Below, one piece after another: positions 24,068-29,870 of a stretch of 44,673 nt of DNA. The stretch covers positions 76,171 to 120,843 of the forward strand of contig FR894566.1 of NCBI GenBank assembly GCA_000436115.1, read 5' to 3'. Both the position numbers and the translations under genes were made by a program. Source of the stretch: Firmicutes bacterium CAG:534 (GTDB lineage Bacteria; Bacillota; Clostridia; Lachnospirales; Lachnospiraceae). Under the pieces are notes generated by a model, which searched no databases, was not told the origin of the DNA, and was given only the letters and a program-made list of their open reading frames with translations. Each line of letters begins with the position of its first letter. Positions within the stretch are counted from its first letter, which is position 1.

Positions 24068-24850
24068 TTATTTCTCAATTTTGCTTCTTTGCATTTTTAT
24101 GCAGGATCTGATATAGGTCAGGGTTACAAACAGCCAGAGAAAAGCTACCACTAAAATGGCAAGCATTCCCGTGTTAAAAAACAGATTTCCAAGCATCGTG
24201 ATCAAAAGCAGGACAGGAATACACTTTCCCAGGGAAGCGTAGACCTTATATGCGCTTTGATAAATTATTTCCTTCTCTGCTTCATCACAGCTCCTAAGCC
24301 ACTGCTCCTGGAATTTGATAGACGAAGGGTCGCCCTTCTTTTCAGGGTGTATCTTCTGTTCTGTTTTGATATAGCGGACCTGCCACATTCCATCATAGGC
24401 AAAGCAAATCAGAAAAAGGATACAGGATATAAGAAATCCCTCCGGTTTCTCTGTGTTTTCAATATACTGCACGGAATATCCGGCTGAAAGGATGATGACG
24501 GAAAGAACCTGTGATAACACATTGACGGCCATTCCCTTTCCTCCTGCATTTTCTTCCTCATATTCAAGCTGATCGCTTTCTTCCTCCCCTGCCTGCAGCA
24601 TTCTCTTCCCAATAGACCTTAATTTGTTCAAGGTTACTTCACCGCATGCAACTGTCAGGATCAAAATAATAAGAAGCAACGGCAGCATATATTTCTGGAT
24701 CAGTTCTATCAGCGCCTGCATACAGATCCCAATTCCTTCTCCTATGGAGTCGATCATAACTCTTCCTCCAAAACCAATGACCCCTCCTACAAGCATGGCA
24801 CAAAACAGGATGATTCCCATGCGTAAATATGAATTTTTCTTTTCATTCAT
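24068..24850 (-). CDS. DUF3169 family membrane protein
   Basis: The 260-residue protein has about six predicted membrane helices in pairs (11-33, 46-68, 110-125, 138-155, 205-220, 225-245) with charged connecting segments. The layout and its partner fit DUF3169, a family of unknown role usually encoded directly after an XRE regulator. The gene overlaps the regulator's stop as ATGA (24847-24850), and GGAGGAAGAAG precedes the ATG, so the two are made together. Function is unknown; some such pairs are suspected to respond to membrane stress, but nothing here shows it. Confidence 0.7.
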   Translation of the reverse strand: MNEKKNSYLRMGIILFCAMLVGGVIGFGGRVMIDSIGEGIGICMQALIELIQKYMLPLLLIILILTVACGEVTLNKLRSIGKRMLQAGEEESDQLEYEEENAGGKGMAVNVLSQVLSVIILSAGYSVQYIENTEKPEGFLISCILFLICFAYDGMWQVRYIKTEQKIHPEKKGDPSSIKFQEQWLRSCDEAEKEIIYQSAYKVYASLGKCIPVLLLITMLGNLFFNTGMLAILVVAFLWLFVTLTYIRSCIKMQRSKIEK

Positions 24851-25059
24851 TTCTCTTCTTCCTCCTCATACACAAAAATGTCTTCTACTGATACCTGGCA
24901 GATCCTGGCAAGCTTCAGCGCCAATGTCACAGAAGGAGAATAGTCTCCTCTTTCTATCAGGCTGATCGTCTGCCTTGAGACCCCGGCCATCTTCCCAAGA
25001 TCTGTCTGATTGATCCCTAATTTAGATCGATATTCTTTTAAGTTGTTTAAAAGCGGCAC
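24847..25059 (-). CDS. XRE/Cro-CI family transcriptional regulator
   Basis: A 70-residue protein that is nearly all helix-turn-helix: LKEYRSKLGINQTDLGKMAGVSRQTISLIERGDYSPSVTLALKLARICQVSVEDIF, the compact YozG-like type. GTG 25059 is chosen because GGAG lies 8 bases before it and because the promoter at 25103-25131 leaves no room for the longer in-frame start at 25143. Three palindromic sites surround that promoter, indicating autoregulation. It is translationally coupled with the DUF3169 membrane protein, which may be its sensor, inhibitor or sole output. Confidence 0.88.
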   Translation of the reverse strand: MPLLNNLKEYRSKLGINQTDLGKMAGVSRQTISLIERGDYSPSVTLALKLARICQVSVEDIFVYEEEEEK

Positions 25060-25078
25060 ATTTTCATCTCCTTTCCTT

Positions 25079-25156
25079 TTGACATATTTCCTTGTCAAAA
25101 GCATCTTATCATTGACAACTATCTTTGTCAACACTTTTGACAACTTTTTTTGTCAA
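25079..25156 (-). promoter_or_regulatory. triple palindromic operator over the XRE-DUF3169 promoter
   Basis: Three 20-base sites of the form TTGACAA-N6-TTGTCAA lie at 25079-25098 (one mismatch), 25112-25131 and 25137-25156. The minus-strand promoter TTGACA (25126-25131), 17 bases, TAAGAT (25103-25108) uses one arm of the middle site as its -35. The first site falls at the transcription start and the third just upstream. This is a classic layout for cooperative self-repression, probably by the XRE protein. Confidence 0.75.
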
Positions 25157-25158
25157 GC

Positions 25159-25188
25159 AAAAAAGCCGCCTGCCAAATGACAGACGGC
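25159..25188 (-). terminator. terminator after the rubrerythrin unit
   Basis: GCCGTCTGTC / GGCAGGCGGC forms a 10-bp stem with G-T pairs around loop ATTT, followed by six T on the minus strand. It lies 2 bases from the outermost XRE operator. Confidence 0.85.
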
Positions 25189-25226
25189 CTCTTTAAGCCT
25201 ATTTCTAAAATACCTGTAAGCCCTTT

Positions 25227-25283
25227 TTACAGCTCATAGATCTGTGTAAGATCCTGTTCCCTTGCGGTTTTCAGGTCATACAT
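25227..25283 (-). pseudogene. 18-codon reading frame, possible remnant of a GNAT acetyltransferase start
   Basis: ATG at 25283 behind GGGAGAAAAG encodes MYDLKTAREQDLTQIYEL and then a stop. The pattern (hydrophobic strand, R-x-x-x-x-D-L-x-x-I-x-x-L) is that of the first strand and helix of GNAT N-acetyltransferases, but nothing homologous continues in any frame before the terminator. It lies 19 bases after the rubrerythrin stop. Either a deleted acetyltransferase or a small peptide; I favour a remnant. Confidence 0.35.
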
Positions 25284-25302
25284 TTTCTTTTCTCCCTATG
25301 CT

Positions 25303-25845
25303 TTAGCCAAAATATCTCTTAAGAAGTCCCTCGAACGCCTTACCATGTCTTGCCTCGTCACGGGCCATCTCATGAACGGTATCATGAATTGCATCAAGGT
25401 TTGCTGCCTTTGCTCTCTTTGCCAGATCAAACTTTCCGGCAGTTGCACCATTTTCAGCTTCTACTCTCATTTCCAGATTTCTCTTGGTAGAATCTGTTAC
25501 CACCTCGCCGAGAAGCTCTGCAAATTTTGCCGCATGCTCTGCTTCTTCATAGGCTGCCTTCTCCCAATAAAGTCCAATTTCAGGATATCCTTCTCTGTGT
25601 GCAACTCTGGCCATGGCAAGATACATTCCTACCTCGGAGCATTCTCCTTCAAAGTTTGCTCTCAGATCCTTGATAATATCCTCTGGAACTCCCTTTGCAA
25701 CTCCCACTACATGCTCTGCCGCCCAGGTCTTTTCGCCTTCCTCTACTACCGTAAATTTCTCAGCGGGCGCCTTGCATACGGGACAGCTTTCCGGTGCTGC
25801 ATCTCCTTCATGAACATAACCACATACCTGACATACAAATTTCAT
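25303..25845 (-). CDS. rbr: reverse rubrerythrin (rubredoxin-first peroxidase)
   Basis: A 180-residue non-heme iron protein that reduces hydrogen peroxide (and oxygen in some clostridia) with electrons from NADH via rubredoxin-type partners. The rubredoxin-like iron site comes first (CQVCGY...CPVCKAP, four Cys), followed by a ferritin-like four-helix domain with the diiron ligands in FEGECSEVGMY, EEAEH and the C-terminal DEARHGKAF. This order is the reverse of classical rubrerythrin. It lies 34 bases after perR with AAAGGAG upstream and no promoter of its own visible, so it should be part of the PerR-controlled oxidative stress unit. Confidence 0.92.
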   Translation of the reverse strand: MKFVCQVCGYVHEGDAAPESCPVCKAPAEKFTVVEEGEKTWAAEHVVGVAKGVPEDIIKDLRANFEGECSEVGMYLAMARVAHREGYPEIGLYWEKAAYEEAEHAAKFAELLGEVVTDSTKRNLEMRVEAENGATAGKFDLAKRAKAANLDAIHDTVHEMARDEARHGKAFEGLLKRYFG

Positions 25846-25879
25846 AACATTCTCTCCTTTACTTTTTCTATAAAAATTT

Positions 25880-26266
25880 TTAATGCTTCCTGATACAGTT
25901 TAGACAACGGCCGTAAAAATAAGTCATATGTCCTTCAATTTCACCCTCAAAGTTCTTCTGGGCAGCCTGATCCTCTTCTTTCGTTACTTCCATATCAAGG
26001 TCTAAGACGCTTCCGCATTCCCTGCATACGAAATGATAATGAGGACTGGTATCATAGTCGAAATGATCGACCCCATCTCCGACCCTGATCCTTAAGATCT
26101 CACCCATATCCGCAAGCAGCGTCAGATTTCGGTAGACAGTTCCAAGACTGATATTCGGAAAGGACTGACGGACATTCATATAAACAGTATCCGCAGTTGG
26201 ATGATCCTTTCTGGTTGAGAGAAACTCTATAATAGAATCCCTCTGTCTGCTGTGTTTTAAATTCAT
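25880..26266 (-). CDS. perR: PerR-like Fur family peroxide regulator
   Basis: The 128-residue Fur-family repressor has an N-terminal winged helix (HPTADTVYMNVRQSFPNISLGTVYRNL) and a dimer domain. The structural zinc site is CREC...CLNC. The regulatory metal ligands expected of PerR are visible: HP in the first helix region, HFDYD, and SPHYH, which in PerR bind Fe(II) and are oxidised by peroxide. Start is ATG 26266 behind AAAGGA; an ATG five codons earlier would place that ribosome site inside the gene. Co-transcription with reverse rubrerythrin supports PerR over Fur or Zur. Confidence 0.88.
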   Translation of the reverse strand: MNLKHSRQRDSIIEFLSTRKDHPTADTVYMNVRQSFPNISLGTVYRNLTLLADMGEILRIRVGDGVDHFDYDTSPHYHFVCRECGSVLDLDMEVTKEEDQAAQKNFEGEIEGHMTYFYGRCLNCIRKH

Positions 26267-26289
26267 GTTCGTTCCTTTCAATTTAAAAT

Positions 26290-26337
26290 CAGTAACTGTT
26301 ACTGTTATCAGTATAACAGATCAGAGCCATATGTCAA
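26290..26337 (-). promoter_or_regulatory. perR-rbr promoter with overlapping palindromes
   Basis: TTGACA (26332-26337), 16 bases, TATACT (26310-26315) on the minus strand. Two perfect inverted repeats overlap it: CAGTAAC-T-GTTACTG (26290-26304) and CTGTTAT-CAGT-ATAACAG (26302-26319). They are AT-rich like Per boxes but not the exact Bacillus sequence. Confidence 0.6.
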
Positions 26338-26408
26338 CAATAAATCTTTTAATTTATAAATTTTTTATAGTTTGCCCTATTCTTTTATAAACAGACAAAG
26401 AAAGCCTA

Positions 26409-26417
26409 TGTTATAAT
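26409..26417 (+). promoter_or_regulatory. extended -10 promoter of the two-component operon
   Basis: TGTTATAAT (26409-26417) is a perfect TGnTATAAT extended -10; no good -35 lies at the usual distance. Transcription would begin near 26424, so the in-frame ATG at 26420 cannot be the kinase start. Confidence 0.55.
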
Positions 26418-26452
26418 AGATGAAACAAGACGATTACAGGAGCACAGGAGCA

Positions 26453-27928
26453 ATGAAACTAAAGACCAGGCTTATCATTACTTTCCTTACCATTATCCTG
26501 TTACCTCTGGCTCTGGCATGTACCGCTTTCCTATTTATCAGCGGATTCTTATCCAAAGGACAGGAAGAATATGGTCTTCGCAATAATGATTACAATCTTC
26601 TGGTAGATCCTGCCCAGGCTTCCAGAACCATATCCGACCAGCTCTTTTTTGAATTGGATCAGCTTCTTGAGAATAATCCCTCCGCTTTGGAGGATCCTGA
26701 AATTTTTGCAGAAATGAATGAGCAGATAGCAGACAAGTCCTCCTATGTGCTTGTCCGCAGACAGGATAAGATTTATTATGCAGGCAACGAGCTTGCTGCA
26801 AATCAGATCTTTGACAAGCTTCCGGGCTTTGAGCAGGAGGATGATGCCAAATCAAGCTCATCCGTTTATTATGACGACATGAAAAAGCTGGTCAGGCAGA
26901 TGAACTTTTACTTTGAAGATGGAAGCGAAGGCAGCTTCTTTGTTATTACCAAGGCAAGCTCCACGCTCTCCCGGAAATTATTTGTGGATATGTCCATTGC
27001 CATACTGATTATTTTAATCTTTACCAGTATGTTTCTTACAAACTGGATCAGTAAAAGCGTATTTGCCCCTATCAACCAGTTAAATGTTGCCATGCAGAAC
27101 ATTGCCGAGGGGAACCTGGAATATATGCTCCCGGATAAGGAAGATGGCGAGATCGGAGATCTGTACCGCAACTACGAGGATATGCGCCTTCGGCTGAAGG
27201 AATCCACAGATGAAAAGATCCTTACCGAAAAACAGAATAAAGAGCTGGTCAGCAATATTTCCCATGATCTGAAAACTCCCATTACCGCCATTAAAGGCTA
27301 TGTGGAAGGAATTATGGATGGAGTTGCCGATACTCCGGAAAAAATGGACAAATATATTAAGACCATTTACAATAAAGCAAACGATATGGACAGACTGATC
27401 AATGAGCTTACGGTTTATTCCGGAATTGATTCTAACCGGATCCCATATCACTTCCACAAAATCAATGTTTCAGAATATTTCGGCGACTGTGTGGAAGAAG
27501 TAGGCCTTGACCTGGAATCCAAAAATATTGAACTGAATTATTCTAACCTGGCTCCTCCGGACACACAGATCATTGCAGACCCGGAGCAGCTTAAGCGGGT
27601 AATCAATAACATTATAGGCAACAGTATTAAATATCTGGATAAACCAAAGGGCGAAATTGATATCCGTATTTTAGATGAAGTGGATTCCATCCGAATAGAG
27701 ATCGAGGACAACGGAAAAGGAATTGCCGCCAAAGATCTTCCCAAGATCTTTGAACGTTTTTACCGGACTGACGCTTCCAGAAATTCCTCTAAGGGCGGAA
27801 GCGGCATCGGCTTATCCATTGTAAAGAAAATCGTGGAGGATCACGGTGGATATATCTGGGCTACCAGTAAGGAAGGCGAAGGCACCTGCATGCACTTTGT
27901 TTTCCGCAAATATCAGGAAACAGCCTGA
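26453..27928 (+). CDS. sensor histidine kinase (HAMP, HisKA, HATPase)
   Basis: A 491-residue membrane kinase. A first membrane helix (about 7-30) and a second (about 178-198) enclose an extracytoplasmic sensor domain of about 145 residues. HAMP follows, then the phospho-acceptor H-box NISHDLKTPITAIKGY (His about 271), the N-box NNIIGNSIKYL, DNGKGI and GSGIGLSIVKKIV. The start is ATG 26453, downstream of the promoter and AGGAG. The response regulator gene follows 30 bases later, so the pair is co-transcribed. No target gene is obvious; adjacent perR and the AT-rich island are not clearly linked. The stimulus is unknown. Confidence 0.92.
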   Translation: MKLKTRLIITFLTIILLPLALACTAFLFISGFLSKGQEEYGLRNNDYNLLVDPAQASRTISDQLFFELDQLLENNPSALEDPEIFAEMNEQIADKSSYVLVRRQDKIYYAGNELAANQIFDKLPGFEQEDDAKSSSSVYYDDMKKLVRQMNFYFEDGSEGSFFVITKASSTLSRKLFVDMSIAILIILIFTSMFLTNWISKSVFAPINQLNVAMQNIAEGNLEYMLPDKEDGEIGDLYRNYEDMRLRLKESTDEKILTEKQNKELVSNISHDLKTPITAIKGYVEGIMDGVADTPEKMDKYIKTIYNKANDMDRLINELTVYSGIDSNRIPYHFHKINVSEYFGDCVEEVGLDLESKNIELNYSNLAPPDTQIIADPEQLKRVINNIIGNSIKYLDKPKGEIDIRILDEVDSIRIEIEDNGKGIAAKDLPKIFERFYRTDASRNSSKGGSGIGLSIVKKIVEDHGGYIWATSKEGEGTCMHFVFRKYQETA

Positions 27929-27958
27929 AACACTAACTATCGCAAAATGGAGGATACT

Positions 27959-28648
27959 ATGAGTAAGATTTTAATTATTGAAGATGAAGAAGCAATCGCT
28001 GACCTGGAAAAAGATTATTTAGAGCTTAGCGGATTTGAGGTTCAGATCTGCAACCGCGGAGATGAAGGACTTCAGACAGCCATGTCGGAAGAGTTTGATC
28101 TGATCGTACTTGACCTGATGCTTCCGGGAATGGATGGTTTTGAAATCTGCAAAAAGATCCGGGAAGAAAAAAACATCCCTATTATCATGGTCTCTGCCAA
28201 AAAAGACGACATTGATAAGATCCGGGGACTTGGTCTTGGTGCAGACGATTACATGACCAAGCCTTTCAGCCCCAGCGAGCTGGTTGCCCGCGTAAAGGCA
28301 CACATGGCCAGGTATGATAGGCTGGTAGGTTCCAGCGCCAAAGCCAATGACATTATTGAAATCCGCGGCATCCGCATTGACAAGACAGCAAGAAGAGTCA
28401 CTGTAGACGGTGTGGAAAAGGCCTTCACGGGCAAGGAATTTGACCTTTTGACCTTCCTGGCAGAACACCCCAATCATGTCTATACCAAGGAAGAGCTTTT
28501 CCGGGAGATCTGGGATATGGATTCCATTGGAGATATTGCTACCGTTACCGTTCATATCAAAAAAATAAGGGAAAAAATTGAGTACGATTCCGCCAAGCCT
28601 CAATATATTGAAACCATCTGGGGTGTAGGCTACAGGTTTAAAGTATAA
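27959..28648 (+). CDS. OmpR/PhoB-family response regulator
   Basis: The 229-residue regulator has a receiver domain with the acidic pair ED (IIEDEE), phospho-acceptor D52 in VLDLMLPGMDG, the switch Ser/Thr region MVSAKK and the Lys of TKPFSP. A winged-helix DNA-binding domain follows (FDLLTFLAEHPNHVYTKEEL ... TVTVHIKKIREKIE ... YIETIWGVGYRF). The ATG at 27959 is behind GGAGG at the right distance; an ATG four codons earlier lacks this. It is the partner of the histidine kinase just upstream. Confidence 0.94.
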   Translation: MSKILIIEDEEAIADLEKDYLELSGFEVQICNRGDEGLQTAMSEEFDLIVLDLMLPGMDGFEICKKIREEKNIPIIMVSAKKDDIDKIRGLGLGADDYMTKPFSPSELVARVKAHMARYDRLVGSSAKANDIIEIRGIRIDKTARRVTVDGVEKAFTGKEFDLLTFLAEHPNHVYTKEELFREIWDMDSIGDIATVTVHIKKIREKIEYDSAKPQYIETIWGVGYRFKV

Positions 28649-28653
28649 AAGAA

Positions 28654-28682
28654 TTGAAAATAATTCTTGGTGAAAATATAAT
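28654..28682 (+). promoter_or_regulatory. promoter of the mntA-like gene
   Basis: TTGAAA (28654-28659) and TATAAT (28677-28682), 17 bases apart, begin 6 bases after the response regulator stop, giving the following island its own transcription. Confidence 0.6.
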
Positions 28683-28724
28683 CAGAGTAAGAAAAATTTG
28701 ATAAAGCTGTAGGATGTGATATGG

Positions 28725-29063
28725 ATGTGTACAAAATCTCAGTTGAACAGTATTTCGAAAGCAATGGTGGAATGTTACAAGGGTGTATATGGTAACGACA
28801 TTGTTGAAATCGTTCTTTATGGCTCTTATGCAAGGGGTGATTATAAAGAAGATTCTGATATTGATATTGTTGCAGTCGTACATGGTTCGCGCATGGATTT
28901 GCAAAAAAAGTTGAAAACTGTTTGGGATGTTTCGGCAGAACTTGGATTGGAAAATGATATTATAGTTTCTCCGGCGGTAATTCCCTACGATGAATTTGTA
29001 AAATACAAACAGTCGCTTCCATATTATCGTAATATTGCAGAGGAGGGCAAAAAGATTGGATGA
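28725..29063 (+). CDS. MntA-type minimal nucleotidyltransferase (antitoxin-like)
   Basis: A 112-residue nucleotidyltransferase of the minimal (MNT) class. The core motif GSYARGD followed by SDIDI gives the Gly-Ser pair and the two catalytic Asp. MntA enzymes pair with HepT (HEPN) toxins; where studied, MntA adenylylates HepT on a Tyr and silences its RNase activity. Here the HepT frame begins over the mntA stop (29056-29063), as usual for this pair, but is badly deleted. The start is uncertain: ATG 28725 is used, with a GTG at 28716 possible. Codon use and base composition are AT-richer than the flanking operons. Confidence 0.85.
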   Translation: MCTKSQLNSISKAMVECYKGVYGNDIVEIVLYGSYARGDYKEDSDIDIVAVVHGSRMDLQKKLKTVWDVSAELGLENDIIVSPAVIPYDEFVKYKQSLPYYRNIAEEGKKIG

Positions 29064-29216
29064 TTTGATTCACTATCGTTTATCCTCTGCATCAGAAACA
29101 GTTGTGACTATGATGATTTTTTTATTGTTTCCGAGCAGGATGCTGAAGAACAGTATGAGCGGACTACAGAAATTTTGACGATTATCGAGGAATATATAAA
29201 GGAGTCCTATTTTTGA
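29056..29216 (+). pseudogene. HepT/HEPN toxin remnant, internally deleted and frameshifted
   Basis: From TTG 29056 the first frame reads LDDLIHYRLSSASE, the usual HEPN opening. From about 29100 a different frame reads CDYDDFFIVSEQDAEEQ...EYIKESYF and stops at 29214-29216, which is the usual HEPN C-terminus. The middle of the protein (roughly 80 residues by comparison with typical 130-140-residue members), with the R-x4-6-H RNase motif, is gone and the frames no longer join. The toxin should be inactive. Confidence 0.75.
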
Positions 29217-29254
29217 CCCCATTTTCCTAAAATCTTTATTAAAAGGAATTGTAT

Positions 29255-29821
29255 ATGTATACAAGAGAAGAAATTGTTGCTGTTTTCAGCAAAGACGCAT
29301 TAAAAAACGGTTTAAAGAAATATGTCGATATTATGGAATATCTGCATAAGACTGATGTTTCTACGGACAGAGAATTTCAAAAGATGTATAATCACTTTTA
29401 CCGTATGAGACAACGTAAACCAGAATTCTATCAGACCTATTTTGATTATATGGAAAAAATGAAAGGTAATGCAGATGCACTTACCTTTGAAGATGTATTT
29501 TATTATATCAAAAATAAAACAAACCGATGTGAAGCTTCTTTTAGCAGTAAATTGTTGGCTACACTAAATCCCGATAAACCGGTATGGGATATGTATGTCC
29601 TAGAAAATTTAGGTATAAAGAAAATACAATCTTCCTCAAAAAATAGAGAACAAAAAATAATAGAGGCATATCAGCAGATAAACCAATGGTATCATGATTT
29701 TTTAGGAACGGAAGAAACAGGTTTCATTTTACAGATCTTTGATGAAATGTTTCCAAACGTTAAAATAACTGCTACAAAAAAGGTGGATCTGTTCCTTTGG
29801 CAGCATCGTTCCGACTTTTAA
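29255..29821 (+). CDS. unrecognised 188-residue protein
   Basis: I do not recognise this gene with confidence. It starts at ATG 29255 behind AAAGGA, has no signal peptide or membrane helix, is rich in Lys, Tyr and Phe, and is predicted mostly helical. The central stretch EASFSSKLLATLNPDKPVWDMYVLENLGI resembles the helical segment seen in some 8-oxoguanine-glycosylase-like (HhH) proteins, where a Lys and a nearby Asp matter; this is a weak inference from pattern only. Its base composition is markedly AT-rich, like the mntA/hepT region before it, and it ends 1 base before a two-way terminator. It could be a stand-alone defence or repair accessory gene. Confidence 0.6.
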   Translation: MYTREEIVAVFSKDALKNGLKKYVDIMEYLHKTDVSTDREFQKMYNHFYRMRQRKPEFYQTYFDYMEKMKGNADALTFEDVFYYIKNKTNRCEASFSSKLLATLNPDKPVWDMYVLENLGIKKIQSSSKNREQKIIEAYQQINQWYHDFLGTEETGFILQIFDEMFPNVKITATKKVDLFLWQHRSDF

Positions 29822-29867
29822 AAGGTGCCATAAGATCTTTCCGGATCTTATGACACCTTCTCTTTTT
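29822..29867. terminator. two-way terminator closing the AT-rich island
   Basis: AAGGTG-C-CATAAGATC pairs with GATCTTATG-A-CACCTT, 15 pairs with one internal mismatch and loop TTTCCG. T-rich tracts lie on both sides, serving the convergent genes at 29255 and 29871. Confidence 0.85.
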
Positions 29868-29870
29868 GTT

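Noticed and set aside
25060..25160. CRISPR-like or insertion-type repeats near 25.1 kb
   Set aside because: The repeats are three palindromic 20-bp sites at unequal short spacing over a promoter, which is an operator pattern and not a repeat-spacer array.
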